Shown: one piece after another, positions 37,691-47,211 of the stretch
How positions within the stretch are numbered: position 1 is the stretch's first letter
How the letters are laid out: every line of letters begins with the position of its first letter
NCBI GenBank assembly: GCA_016124525.1
Contig: WGNO01000048.1
Span: forward strand, 1 to 52,781
From: Nostoc sp. RI_552
GTDB taxonomy: Bacteria > Cyanobacteriota > Cyanobacteriia > Cyanobacteriales > Nostocaceae
DNA: 52,781 nucleotides
Direction: 5' to 3'
Program-made: the position numbers and the translations under genes
The notes under the pieces: model-generated
What the model saw: the letters and a program-made list of their open reading frames with translations, nothing else
What the model was told of the DNA's origin: nothing
Database searches by the model: none

Positions 37691-38034
37691 GCCAATGCTT
37701 TGGGACAATACCAGGAAGTGTCCATACTACATTGGGATGCTTCAAACCGATGGGGAGTGATTGTAAGATTGCTTCAGTAGCAAGTTACTGCACAGTGTCA
37801 AGGAATCCTCAGCACAACAAAAGTCTTTGTTGACCACCGATTTCTTTGGCCTACACAAAAGACAAAATTTGTTAGCCAAGATATGTGAAGCATGCTATGA
37901 TGGCTATGTGGCTGTGGTAGGTAAACAAGTTGGGCACACTACCAAAAGTTTTGCAGTTTAGGCTATGATCGAAATCACACGGTTGTTTGCCGAACTTAAA
38001 AAAGTCAAAACACCAGCAGCAAGGTGAATTAATC
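37691..38034. other. Spacer upstream of tRNA-Pro
   Basis: About 340 bases with no recognisable gene; probable mobile-element debris plus the tRNA promoter. Confidence 0.35.
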
Positions 38035-38108
38035 CGGGATGTAGCGCAGCTTGGTAGCGCGCCTGCTTTGGGAGCAGGATGTCGCAGGTTCAAATCCTGT
38101 CATCCCGA
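38035..38108 (+). tRNA. tRNA-Pro (UGG)
   Basis: The acceptor stem CGGGATG (38035-38041) pairs with CATCCCG (38101-38107), followed by discriminator A. The anticodon stem CCTGC/GCAGG encloses the loop TTTGGGA with anticodon TGG. The T arm has the usual GGTTCAAATCC. No CCA is encoded, as normal for cyanobacteria. Confidence 0.97.
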
Positions 38109-38798
38109 TAAAATGTGATAGTGTAATACCCTACTGTGCGGGGTCGGGACTGTAAAGGCAATTTTTTGTTTCTCAGTTTTTTCCTTGACGAGTTTCTTAC
38201 ACTAAAACCAGCGTTCAATGGAACGATTAACTGTGTGGTGTCGTCATCTAGATTGAAGAAAAAAAGAACATGGTGTTGATGCTCTGAGAGGAGATTTCAT
38301 CTAAGTTGGGTACCCAGTGTCTGGCAAGGTCCCTACGGCACAAGATATCTAATATCTAAGATGTGTACTTGTGACAGGACTTGCACCCGTCTCCCGGATG
38401 TGAAGATGCTTGCTGTTAGCGGAGCGGCGCGTTAAGGCGGGTAAATTCATTGGAGTCCCTTTGAAGCAAGAATCCCTTGGCTTCTAGCTGTGGGGAGCGT
38501 CAGAGTGTGCTGTGATTCTAGGGATAAGTTTTGCTTCTCAAAAGCAAACCAGACGAGGACTAACAGCATTGTAAATTGAATAGAAAAGCTGAACTGCAAA
38601 AACATAGTGCGATCGCATGAGCATATAAATTCTTAAGGTTGGAAAAATAGCACTTCGCGAGAATTGATTGTTAACATTGAACCGGAAAACCGAATTTATC
38701 AGTTTTTAATGCAATTGCTATATAACTATAACTAGTTGGTGTGGTGCTCATCTAACCATTTGTGTGTCTTAATTTAACTATTGATGGGAGGAGTCATT
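38109..38798. other. Intergenic region between tRNA-Pro and tic22
   Basis: Contains an IS605-type scar in the middle (see separate entry), a HIP1 octamer near 38612, and A/T-rich DNA with the tic22 promoter at the end. Confidence 0.45.
38380..38502 (+). mobile_element. Solitary IS200/IS605-type right end (omegaRNA scar)
   Basis: AAGCAAGAATCCC (38464-38476), a TTGGCTTCTAGCTGTG hairpin segment and GGGGAGCGTCAG form the same right-end motif as at 3198-3237. The GC-rich structured stretch 38380-38463 (with CCCGGATGTGAAGATGCTTG and GGAGCGGCGCG) looks like an omegaRNA scaffold. No tnpB remains. The left limit is approximate. Confidence 0.5.
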
Positions 38799-39596
38799 AT
38801 GAAAGCATTAGTTCGCTGGGGCACAACATTAGGCCTGGTGGGAAGTACGTTGCTGGGAACGCTGTTTGTAGGAAATTTACCAGTAATGGCTTTGTCAGAA
38901 GAGCAAATAAAGAAAAAATTAGATTCAGTTCCTGTATATCTAATCACTAATGAGGAAGGTTTACCATTGAGCCGTCCCTTACCAGAGTCACAAAAACCTG
39001 GTGGGTCTGTAACGGGTGTTTATATGAGTCGCCAAGAAGCTCAAAGCTTTATTAGGGAACTGCAAGGTGTACCAGGCAAAGACCCGAAAATGGAAAAAAT
39101 GCTGAAAAGCCTACAAGTAACAGCAGTACCTCTAGGAGTTATCTATGAGCAACTGCAACAAACTAAAAATCAGTCACAACGGCTTCTATTTGCCTTTAAA
39201 CCTGTGGAACAGGAAATCAAAGGGGCAATGGAATTATTGCGTCAAAATGGTCAAGAAGTAAAACAGTTTAACAGTGTGCCGATTTTTGCAGTGAGATTTT
39301 CGCCAGAACAGGGTTATGTACCAATTCAACTGGCATCTGATACTGAAGAATTGATTCCTTTGTTTTTAAGTAAGCAAGATGCACAAGGTTTGTTAAGACA
39401 AGTGAAATCGAAATTCCCCAAAGCGGATATTCAGGTAATAGACATAGAGGGGGTGATTAAAACACTACAGGATAAAGATGATGCTTGGCTAAACCAAGTT
39501 GTTTTAGTACCATCCCAAGAATCGAGGGAATATATCAAGACTTTGCCCACACCAAGTGAGAATAATTCACAGCCTCCCAAACCCCGACGACGTTAA
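38799..39596 (+). CDS. Tic22-family protein
   Basis: 265 residues from the ATG at 38799 (MKALVRWGTTLGLVGSTLLG), preceded by GGGAGGAG. The signal peptide ends at VMALSEEQI. The mature Tic22 domain has repeated halves: VPVYLITNEEGLPLSRPLPE with GVYMSRQEAQSFI, and VPIFAVRFSPEQG with IPLFLSKQDAQGLL. The cyanobacterial Tic22 protein is periplasmic or thylakoid-lumenal and chaperones outer-membrane (Omp85-type) biogenesis; the plastid homologue works in protein import. The prmC start follows its stop codon directly, so the two form an operon. Confidence 0.9.
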   Translation: MKALVRWGTTLGLVGSTLLGTLFVGNLPVMALSEEQIKKKLDSVPVYLITNEEGLPLSRPLPESQKPGGSVTGVYMSRQEAQSFIRELQGVPGKDPKMEKMLKSLQVTAVPLGVIYEQLQQTKNQSQRLLFAFKPVEQEIKGAMELLRQNGQEVKQFNSVPIFAVRFSPEQGYVPIQLASDTEELIPLFLSKQDAQGLLRQVKSKFPKADIQVIDIEGVIKTLQDKDDAWLNQVVLVPSQESREYIKTLPTPSENNSQPPKPRRR

Positions 39597-40532
39597 ATGA
39601 CAGACAAAAAGCTACAAGCAGTTTCCGGTTTACAGCTTTGGCGGTGGCGTAATCAGTCCATGGCCGATGCTCTCATGTGTGAAATTTCACCTGGTGAGGT
39701 AGATTGGTTACTTCTAGAAGTAGCTGGGTTAGACCGATTGGCACTGCGTTTAGAATCTTTTAAAGAGTGGCCAGAGATTGAAATGGCGTTACCTTTAGAG
39801 GATTTAGACCAGTTGTGGCAAAGGCGACTAAATGAACGCTTGCCAGTGCAATACATTACTGGAGTTACCTATTGGCGGAAGTTTAAAATTGCGGTGTCAA
39901 ATGCGGTTTTAATTCCCAGACCAGAAACTGAGTATTTAATTGATTTAGCCGTGGCTGCTGCTACTAAAAAAGGAGCAGCCTCATTCCTTAGTTCAGGACA
40001 CTGGGCTGACTTGGGTACTGGTAGCGGTGCGATCGCTTTGGGTTTAGCAGATGCTTTACCAAAAGCAACAATTCATGCAGTTGATTGCAGCCCAGAGGCT
40101 TTAGAAATTGCTCGTTCCAATGCTCGTAATTTGGGTTTTGACAATCAGATCAAATTTTACCAAGGTTGTTGGTGGGAACCAGTAAAACATCTCAAACATC
40201 AGTTCAGTGGTATGGTGTCGAACCCACCTTATATTCCTACCAGTACAGTGCCTATCCTGCAACCAGAAGTAGTCAAGCATGAACCACATCTAGCCTTGGA
40301 TGGTGGTAGTGATGGCTTGGATTATATTCGTCAGTTGATAGAAATCTCTCCCCATTATTTGTGTCCTGGTGGTGTGTGGCTAATTGAAATGATGGCGGGA
40401 CAAGCAGAGACTGTGGGAGAACTTTTACAAAAACAAGGTAGCTACTATGATATTCAAATTCATGCGGATTTAGCAGGTATTGAAAGATTTGCGGTAGCTT
40501 ATGTTGATGGTGAATTATTAAATAATTTCTGA
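39597..40532 (+). CDS. prmC: Release factor glutamine methyltransferase
   Basis: Methylates the Gln of the GGQ motif in release factors RF1 and RF2. 311 residues: a helical N-terminal domain, PVQYITGVTYWRKFKIAV, IPRPETEYLI, SAM-binding WADLGTGSGAIALGLADALP (about residues 137-156), and the catalytic VSNPPYIPTS (NPPY, about 209-218). The ATG directly follows the tic22 stop, indicating coupling. Confidence 0.96.
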   Translation: MTDKKLQAVSGLQLWRWRNQSMADALMCEISPGEVDWLLLEVAGLDRLALRLESFKEWPEIEMALPLEDLDQLWQRRLNERLPVQYITGVTYWRKFKIAVSNAVLIPRPETEYLIDLAVAAATKKGAASFLSSGHWADLGTGSGAIALGLADALPKATIHAVDCSPEALEIARSNARNLGFDNQIKFYQGCWWEPVKHLKHQFSGMVSNPPYIPTSTVPILQPEVVKHEPHLALDGGSDGLDYIRQLIEISPHYLCPGGVWLIEMMAGQAETVGELLQKQGSYYDIQIHADLAGIERFAVAYVDGELLNNF

Positions 40533-40547
40533 ATATAATCTTTACAA

Positions 40548-41138
40548 ATGACTCTAGTTTCTTTAGTTGACTTGATAGCTGGGGCACGTGCGGGTTTATT
40601 GGTGAGTTTTCCCACAGATACCGTTCCTGCTCTGGCAGCTCGACCAGAAAAAGCACCATTAATTTTTGAAGCCAAACAGCGCAGCCAAGATAAGCCTCTG
40701 ATTTTGATGGGAGCCAGTAGAGAGGATTTATGGCCTTATGTTCAAGGCAGTGAAAATGAATTGAAAATTTGGCAATCTGTAGCAGATAGACATTGGCCAG
40801 GAGCCTTAACATTGGTATTACCAGCTAGCGATCGCGTCCCAAAACAAATGAATCCTACTAATCCCACTACGATTGGCATCCGAGTTCCCAACAGCACGAT
40901 TGCTCAAGCTATTTTGGCACAAACAGGACCTCTTGCCACAACAAGCGCCAATTTTTCGGGTCGGCCACCGTTACAAAAGTTAGCAGAAATTGCCGAAAAC
41001 TTCCCTGAAGTTCTCACGCTGGAAGCGAAACAATTTAACGCCGAAACTGCTAGTATTGGTGTACCTTCCACTGTTGGCAAATGGACGGGAACTAATTGGC
41101 AAATTTTGCGCCAAGGTACAGTTAAATTAAGTTTTTAG
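40548..41138 (+). CDS. tsaC: L-threonylcarbamoyladenylate synthase
   Basis: Makes threonylcarbamoyl-AMP from Thr, bicarbonate and ATP for the t6A modification. 196 residues of the Sua5/YciO/YrdC fold: LLVSFPTDTVPALAARPEKA, KQRSQDKPLILMGASREDLW, WPGALTLVLPAS, TIGIRVPNSTIAQAILAQTG and PLATTSANFSG. There is no C-terminal Sua5 extension, so TsaC is the better name. 15 bases after prmC, it completes a tic22-prmC-tsaC operon. Confidence 0.92.
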   Translation: MTLVSLVDLIAGARAGLLVSFPTDTVPALAARPEKAPLIFEAKQRSQDKPLILMGASREDLWPYVQGSENELKIWQSVADRHWPGALTLVLPASDRVPKQMNPTNPTTIGIRVPNSTIAQAILAQTGPLATTSANFSGRPPLQKLAEIAENFPEVLTLEAKQFNAETASIGVPSTVGKWTGTNWQILRQGTVKLSF

Positions 41139-41351
41139 ATTGAACACCAAATGAGGAATTAGATATAGTTATAATATTGTTTTGCTGGGATAAATTTTAT
41201 ATCGGAAATGAATGAAATGATTGCACAAACCGCAGTGCCGGAGGCAATGGATTTAATTTAGTCAGGTTAATGAATCAGAGAAATTAACTAGGTAGATTAT
41301 AAATTTACTTTGCGCCATTGTGGTCAATTAATTAGTTAATAATTGCCAAAT

Positions 41352-42272
41352 ATGAATTGGAGCAACTGCATATATTTAGGAGTGGGATTAATAATAGGGT
41401 TGGGTATCCGGGGATTATTTACTAGGTTATTCAGTAAGTCCCCTGGCTTATCTTCACTTACATCAGGAGATCAAGCCGAAGTTTCACAACTCCTTCAACA
41501 GATCAAACAAACACGGCTGGCTTACCGGATGGCTCAAGAAATGAGCCTGTTTAAAGCCGGATTTTTGGCACGGACTAGCCATGAGTTGCGATCGCCTCTG
41601 AATGGTTTAATTGGCCTGCATCAATTAATTTTGTCGGATTTGTGTGAAAATCCAGAAGAGGAGCGAGAATTTATTGCTCAAGCTAACGAAAGAGCGTTGA
41701 AACTGCTGCATCTAATTGATGAAATTATCAACATTGCCAGAACAGAACATGGTACTAATAAATTGGATATTCAAGCCCACTGCCTGGCGACAATTCTAGA
41801 GGAAGTTGATAAATTAACTTATATGTTGGTAGCAAATCGCAATTTACCTTTGCGTGTTGTGCTTCCCGATCCAGAAATTTATGTTTTGGCAGATTACCGA
41901 TGGCTACGTCAAATATTGTTAAATTTAGTAGACACTGCCATTGCTCAGATGCATTTCGGCAGTATCTCTCTTTCAACTAGTTTCTCACCTACAAATAATA
42001 CTCTTTACATTTGGCTAGATCTGCCTACCCATGCTTTGACTGTAAGTGAGTCTCTGGATTTAATGAAATCCGAAGTTGAGAATTTCCAGATTGATGAAGA
42101 TAAAGCGACTCTTTCCCCAGGAATGAAGCTCTTACTAAATCAAACTCTACTGGAAGTGATGGGAGGAAAACTAGAAATTATTCCATATCCAACTTCTGAG
42201 GAGAGAACTACAGAATTGACTCGTTTGCAAGTGTCTATCCCCCCAGTGATTCCTGAAGCTGGATTTCATTGA
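41352..42272 (+). CDS. Histidine-kinase-like protein with degenerate ATPase domain
   Basis: 306 residues from the ATG at 41352 (MNWSNCIYLGVGLIIGLGIR). One membrane helix (about 4-24) leads to a HisKA domain with a clear H box, FLARTSHELRSPLNGLIGL (His about residue 77), and an X region rich in Leu. The HATPase part keeps the outline (DYRWLRQILLNLVDTAI; LLLNQTLLEVMGGKLEI) but lacks the N-box Asn pair and any DxGxG or GxGLG motif. ATP binding is therefore doubtful; it may be a phosphotransfer or pseudokinase protein. Its 3' end overlaps a convergent GNAT gene by 38 bases. Confidence 0.8.
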   Translation: MNWSNCIYLGVGLIIGLGIRGLFTRLFSKSPGLSSLTSGDQAEVSQLLQQIKQTRLAYRMAQEMSLFKAGFLARTSHELRSPLNGLIGLHQLILSDLCENPEEEREFIAQANERALKLLHLIDEIINIARTEHGTNKLDIQAHCLATILEEVDKLTYMLVANRNLPLRVVLPDPEIYVLADYRWLRQILLNLVDTAIAQMHFGSISLSTSFSPTNNTLYIWLDLPTHALTVSESLDLMKSEVENFQIDEDKATLSPGMKLLLNQTLLEVMGGKLEIIPYPTSEERTTELTRLQVSIPPVIPEAGFH

Positions 42273-42708
42273 TAGGAATAGTTCTTATGTTGGATTGGTT
42301 ACATAACACCATCGTTGTGCTGACATTATACTGGAAACCAATTTTTTCATAAAATTCCTGTTGATAAGTAGTCGTCAAGTATACTCGCTCAACCCTCCTG
42401 ACACGGGGATGAGTCAAAACTGTTTCTACTAACTTCCTCCCCAAACCTGTACCGCGATATTCCGGATGAATCACGACATCCCAGATGGTCGCGCGATATA
42501 TTCCATCAGAAGTTGCTCTAGCAAAACCTATCAGTCGCTCTCCATCGCAAATGCTAATTACAGGATCACTATTAGCAATAGCTATGGCTAAATCATCGAT
42601 ACTACGCCCTTTCGCCCAAAAGGCTGCCAGATTAAATAGTTCTTGGAGTTTATGAAGGTCTATTTCAGACTGGCGATGTTCACTAAATTGAATTTGAGGA
42701 TAGTCCAT
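42235..42708 (-). CDS. GNAT-family N-acetyltransferase
   Basis: 157 residues from the ATG at 42708 (MDYPQIQFSEHRQSEIDLHK); an ATG at 42723 would add five. GNAT fold: [40 protein letters not shown] (acetyl-CoA loop RGTGLG) and YLTTTYQQEFYEKIGFQYN. The substrate is unknown. The last 38 bases overlap the 3' end of the convergent kinase-like gene. Confidence 0.88.
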   Translation of the reverse strand: MDYPQIQFSEHRQSEIDLHKLQELFNLAAFWAKGRSIDDLAIAIANSDPVISICDGERLIGFARATSDGIYRATIWDVVIHPEYRGTGLGRKLVETVLTHPRVRRVERVYLTTTYQQEFYEKIGFQYNVSTTMVLCNQSNIRTIPINEIQLQESLGG

Positions 42709-42816
42709 CTTAATATACCCCAATTTGGCAGTATTAGTTTTGTCATATTATGCTAGGAATATTTGAATACGCATATATATCTATATGCAACTAGCTCCAA
42801 ATTTATTTATCATCAC

Positions 42817-43230
42817 TCAATGAGAAATCCATCTCCACAACGGATGAGTTTCTCCTTGCTGTCTGATCTTAAAAACTTGTTTTTCTAAACGTTTTTTTTC
42901 CCTTTGTGGTATTCCCAAAAGGATATTTCGGCTTTGCCAAACTAAAGTAGACAGGGTAGTACCGATACAAACAGACAAACCTAGGGTAGACAGTGGATTA
43001 TATAACAGTCCGTATCTTACTGCTACCCAAGTAAAATATTGTTGTAATAGCACAAATTCTAACCGTAAATTCCACAGTGAAAGTGGTGCAATGGTGAGCC
43101 ATAAACAGCCAACAAATAACCATCTACCGTATACAGTCAACTGATGCAGCCTGTGTACTTGTCGACTAAAAGATGTGTCAGTGCTATCGGCATTTCTGCC
43201 ATTTCTAGATATTTCTTCCGGTTGATCCAT
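42817..43230 (-). CDS. Conserved cyanobacterial membrane protein
   Basis: 137 residues. A polar N-terminus (NADSTDTSFSRQVHRLHQL) is followed by two membrane segments (about residues 37-58 and 78-100) and a basic C-terminus (PQREKKRLEKQVFKIRQQGE). No enzymatic motif is visible and the function is unknown. It lies downstream of secF on the opposite side of a 118-base spacer. Confidence 0.6.
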   Translation of the reverse strand: MDQPEEISRNGRNADSTDTSFSRQVHRLHQLTVYGRWLFVGCLWLTIAPLSLWNLRLEFVLLQQYFTWVAVRYGLLYNPLSTLGLSVCIGTTLSTLVWQSRNILLGIPQREKKRLEKQVFKIRQQGETHPLWRWISH

Positions 43231-43348
43231 AGGAAAATAATATTGCCAGGGCTAATTAAGCAATTTACCCGAATAAATAGACCCATACATGCGACATGCT
43301 CTCAGAATGGGCAATATTTAACATTGCCAAGTATTTTTTAACCTCATT

Positions 43349-44326
43349 TTAACTATCCTGGGAACTATTAGATCCATCAATTGCCTCTATACTCGCTAAC
43401 ACTGGAGATTTACCTTTGATCTCTCGCCACCAAGCTAAAAGGGTACTGGCGATGAAAAGACTGGAATAAGACCCCACACTAAACCCAATAATTAACGCTA
43501 GGGCAAAATTTCTGAGTGTTTCTCCGCCAAATAAAAAGATTGCGATTAGTGACAGCAACGTTGTTAATGTAGTGTTGATTGAGCGTCCTAATGTTTGGTT
43601 GACAGCATTATCCACAATGTCGGCGATGGGAAGCTGAGGATTGATTTGAATGGTTTCACGAATGCGATCATAAATTACCACTGTGTCGTTGACAGAGAAA
43701 CCTACAATTGTCAGCAGGGCTACAATGAATAGGCTGTCCACTTCTGTGCCTAGCACTAACCCAAAAATTGAAAAAACCCCCGCAGTAATCAAGACATCAT
43801 GAAACAGTGCCGTCATGGCAAATAAAGCGTAGTCTAACTGGAAGCGGAAGGTCAAGTAAATGATAATGCCCACAAAGGAAACAATTAGGGCAACAAGACC
43901 AGACCTAAATAATTCTCTTCCCAGGGTAGGGCCAACAGAGTCAATTTGATTTTGTTGCGGGTCAAAAGTGCCAACTTTTTCACTTAAAGCAGTTTGTAAA
44001 TTACTGCGCTGATCAACGTCTAAATCTTTGGTGCGAATTGATATGCCATTTTCACCAACTATTTGGATGCTACTATCGCCTAAACCTTGGGACTGGGCTG
44101 CTTCCCTGACTATGGTTATGTCTATTGGTTGATCGCAGTTACCGGGTTGTCTACAATCACGTTCAAATTGTAAGCGCGTACCACCAATAAAATCTAAACC
44201 GGGACGTAATGGTGCGCGAATTTCAGGGTTTTGCCACGAAATTGCCATTGAGATGATACCAATGAGAATGACGGCAGCAGAAACGGTCCACCACAGCGAT
44301 CGCGATTTGTTAATACTCAATTTCAT
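43349..44326 (-). CDS. secF: Protein translocase subunit SecF
   Basis: 325 residues, six membrane helices. [16 protein letters not shown] near the N-terminus and the periplasmic domain precede the conserved core [37 protein letters not shown] and [20 protein letters not shown]. It works with SecD to use the proton-motive force in protein export across plasma and thylakoid membranes. Its ATG overlaps the secD stop by four bases (ATGA), indicating translational coupling. Confidence 0.97.
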   Translation of the reverse strand: MKLSINKSRSLWWTVSAAVILIGIISMAISWQNPEIRAPLRPGLDFIGGTRLQFERDCRQPGNCDQPIDITIVREAAQSQGLGDSSIQIVGENGISIRTKDLDVDQRSNLQTALSEKVGTFDPQQNQIDSVGPTLGRELFRSGLVALIVSFVGIIIYLTFRFQLDYALFAMTALFHDVLITAGVFSIFGLVLGTEVDSLFIVALLTIVGFSVNDTVVIYDRIRETIQINPQLPIADIVDNAVNQTLGRSINTTLTTLLSLIAIFLFGGETLRNFALALIIGFSVGSYSSLFIASTLLAWWREIKGKSPVLASIEAIDGSNSSQDS

Positions 44327-45738
44327 TTTGCTACCTCTGCCTTATTTAAAGCTGGCAGGTTGGGACAGAATAGTTCTCGCTTATTTTTGAAAGTCGGATT
44401 AGTAATTGCCAAAAACATCAGTGTGCGGCTACAAGTAATTGCCGTAAACATACTCACGGCTACCCCCAAAGCTAAAGTGAGGGCAAAGCCTTTGACTAAT
44501 CCAGAACCAAACCAAAACAGCGCCGCGCAAGCAATCCATGTTGTCACATTGCTGTCTAAAATACTAGAGAATGCTCGGTAAAAGCCAGATTCCACGGAAC
44601 GATACAAAGATTTACCTGCTCGCAATTCTTCTCGTGTGCGCTCAAAAATAAGGACATTGGCATCAACCGCCATACCAATACTAAGGATGAAACCAGCGAT
44701 TCCCGGTAAGGTCAAAGTAACTCCTAACAAAGCAAAACTCGCCCATGTCAGCAGGGAGTAGATGACTAATGAGACATCCGCAATTAATCCTGGTAGACGA
44801 TAGTAAACCACCATAAAAATCAATACTAGAATTAAACCGCCGATACCAGCATAGATACTGCTTTGAATACTATCTCTACCCAGGGTAGCTCCTACTGTCC
44901 GCCTTTCGGCAATTTCCACTGGTACGGGTAACGCACCACCACGTAACTGCACACCCAAGTTGTTTGCTTCTTGGGGAGTGAATCCACCTGTAATCACCGC
45001 AGCACCACCAGTAATCCCTGTGTCAGCAAATTCTATCCCCACTACAGGAGCGCTGATAAGTTGATTGTCTAAAAAAATACCAATACTCCGCCCAGTACCG
45101 GCAAGGTTTTTGGTGAGATTGGCAAATAGTTCACCACCTTTAGGATTGAAGCGAATGGCAACATTCCAATTACTACCTTGAGTCGGTTCACCGTAGGCAT
45201 CCTGGAGGTATTTGCCATTAAGTGGCGGATCGGTACTTTCAAACAATTCCGCCGTCGCTTGTTTGTTTCTTTGTAATTCTTGTTGATTATTAATAATTGC
45301 TGCTTCGTCATCACTACCTCGCAAACCTTCTTGCTTCCCTCTCAGTTCCGCCTGTGATGCTTGAAAAGCAAAAAATTGAGTTTCTGTGCCTGGTTTTTGT
45401 TGGCGGAATTCTAACTGTGCGGTGCCACCTAAGACTCGTTCTGCTTGCTCTGGATCGTTAACTCCTGGCAATTGGACGAGGATTTTATCTGTACCCACAG
45501 TTTGAATCACTGGCTCAGAAACCCCAAGACCATTAACTCGACCCTCCACAACTTTCTGAACGCCTTCTAAGTCTCGTTCAGTAATTTCTCTCATTTCTGG
45601 TGCTGGTTTCACCTGAATCGTTAACTGTGAGCCGCCTCGTAAGTCCAACCCCAAAGGTACTGGAATTGTAACTATCACCGCAATTGCGGCCATGACCAGC
45701 AGTAAAATTAAAGCTAATAGCGATCGCTGTCTTTGCAT
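44323..45738 (-). CDS. secD: Protein translocase subunit SecD
   Basis: 471 residues from the ATG at 45738 ([20 protein letters not shown]); an ATG at 45759 would add seven. Six membrane helices with a large periplasmic part: [77 protein letters not shown] and the core [20 protein letters not shown]. First gene of secD-secF. Confidence 0.97.
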   Translation of the reverse strand: MQRQRSLLALILLLVMAAIAVIVTIPVPLGLDLRGGSQLTIQVKPAPEMREITERDLEGVQKVVEGRVNGLGVSEPVIQTVGTDKILVQLPGVNDPEQAERVLGGTAQLEFRQQKPGTETQFFAFQASQAELRGKQEGLRGSDDEAAIINNQQELQRNKQATAELFESTDPPLNGKYLQDAYGEPTQGSNWNVAIRFNPKGGELFANLTKNLAGTGRSIGIFLDNQLISAPVVGIEFADTGITGGAAVITGGFTPQEANNLGVQLRGGALPVPVEIAERRTVGATLGRDSIQSSIYAGIGGLILVLIFMVVYYRLPGLIADVSLVIYSLLTWASFALLGVTLTLPGIAGFILSIGMAVDANVLIFERTREELRAGKSLYRSVESGFYRAFSSILDSNVTTWIACAALFWFGSGLVKGFALTLALGVAVSMFTAITCSRTLMFLAITNPTFKNKRELFCPNLPALNKAEVAK

Positions 45739-45850
45739 ACCATAACTCGCAACTGACAAAGGCTATAATAGCGCTCTTTTCACGAGTTTTGAACAAGCAT
45801 AGAGAGGGACACCAAGAGCATACCAATGCCCAGTCCCTCATTTTCAGTTT

Positions 45851-46834
45851 CTATACTCCCATAGCCACCATCTTTTCCACAGCTTCTACTATTTGCTCTG
45901 GTTGCACTATCGTTAACCGTTCCAAATTGCCGTTGTAAGGAGTGGGGATATCTTGGGAAGAAAGCCGCAGCACTGGCGCATCTAATTCATCGAACAAGCG
46001 GTCATTGATGGATGCCGTTAATTCTGCACCAATACCTCCAGTTCTCATACACTCTTCCACAATAATTACGCGATGGGTTTTGCGTATGGATGCCCCAATA
46101 ACATCAAAATCCAAAGGTTTAAGTGATATCAAGTCAATAACCTCTGGATCATAACCTTGCTTTTCCAAAACTTTCACGGCCTGCAACACATGATGGCGCA
46201 TACGTGAGTAAGTGAGAATAGTAACATCTTTGCCACCACGGACGACCTCCGCCCTATCCAAAGGCAGCAAATATTCCTCCTCCGGTAAATCTTCCTTCAA
46301 GTTATAAAGCAGAACATGTTCAAAAAACAACACCGGGTTATCATCACGAATAGCCGACTTTAGTAATCCTTTAGCATTATAGGGAGTAGAACAGGCAACA
46401 ATTTTCAAACCAGGAACAGCCTGAAAATAAGCCTCCAAGCGTTGAGAATGTTCCGCCCCCAACTGTCTACCCACACCACCGGGACCACGAATTACCATAG
46501 GGATTTTAAAATTACCACCAGAAGTGTAGCGCAACATCCCAGCATTATTAGATATTTGGTTAAAAGCCAACAGCAAAAAACCCATATTCATCCCCTCAAT
46601 TATCGGCCGTAACCCAGTCATAGCCGCCCCCACAGCCATCCCAGTAAAGCTATTTTCAGCAATGGGAGTATCCAGAATTCTAAGTTCACCATACTTCTTG
46701 CATAAATCTTTAGTAACCTTATAGGAACCCCCGTAGTGTCCTACATCTTCACCAAGAACAAATACACTAGAATCACGAGCCATTTCCTCATCAATGGCTG
46801 ACCGCAGAGCATTAAAAAAAAGTGTTTCTGCCAT
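45851..46834 (-). CDS. pdhB: Pyruvate dehydrogenase E1 component, beta subunit
   Basis: Forms the alpha2beta2 thiamine-diphosphate enzyme that decarboxylates pyruvate. 327 residues: [80 protein letters not shown], and [20 protein letters not shown] in the C-terminal domain. The E1 alpha gene is not adjacent, as usual in cyanobacteria. The 5' part of the gene (about 46560-46830) is mildly G/T-skewed on its coding strand, next to the extreme tract that begins near 46.9 kb. Confidence 0.96.
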   Translation of the reverse strand: MAETLFFNALRSAIDEEMARDSSVFVLGEDVGHYGGSYKVTKDLCKKYGELRILDTPIAENSFTGMAVGAAMTGLRPIIEGMNMGFLLLAFNQISNNAGMLRYTSGGNFKIPMVIRGPGGVGRQLGAEHSQRLEAYFQAVPGLKIVACSTPYNAKGLLKSAIRDDNPVLFFEHVLLYNLKEDLPEEEYLLPLDRAEVVRGGKDVTILTYSRMRHHVLQAVKVLEKQGYDPEVIDLISLKPLDFDVIGASIRKTHRVIIVEECMRTGGIGAELTASINDRLFDELDAPVLRLSSQDIPTPYNGNLERLTIVQPEQIVEAVEKMVAMGV

Positions 46835-47211
46835 TTAAACCTTATAGTAAAACAGTCGTTTTAGAATCTTATCGCGCTACAGTACTAAATATCGTCAGCC
46901 ATTGCACAAAGTGCATATCCCGAAGCAATGGCACCAAACCAGAAAAAAAAATTTATTACCATAAACCAGTCAAAGCCAACACCAAAAAAAATATCCCTAA
47001 CCCTAAAAACCTTCCTCAGCCACAAACAACCCAAACTTACTTACTCAGAGCAAACACAACCAAAACCACTCAAAAACCTTCAAACACCATCATCACAGCA
47101 CATCTGAATCAACCCCCAAAAAACCCAAACCTTCCCCCTCAAGCAACCCCATCTTAATACAGCTAGAAAACTCACATCACAACCCTCAGACTCAACCACA
47201 TAATCCAGACA
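46835..47211. other. Non-coding stretch inside the A+C-skewed tract
   Basis: About 380 bases between the pdhB start and the chpX stop. From about 46900 the plus strand is nearly all A and C (for example 49 of 60 in 46981-47040 and 48 of 60 in 47101-47160). It is open in one plus-strand frame only because T is rare. No gene recognised. Confidence 0.6.

Noticed and set aside
46822..47157. 111-codon open frame on the plus strand
   Set aside because: It is open because T is rare on this strand in the skewed tract, so stop codons seldom occur; the product is Lys/Thr/Asn/Pro low-complexity.
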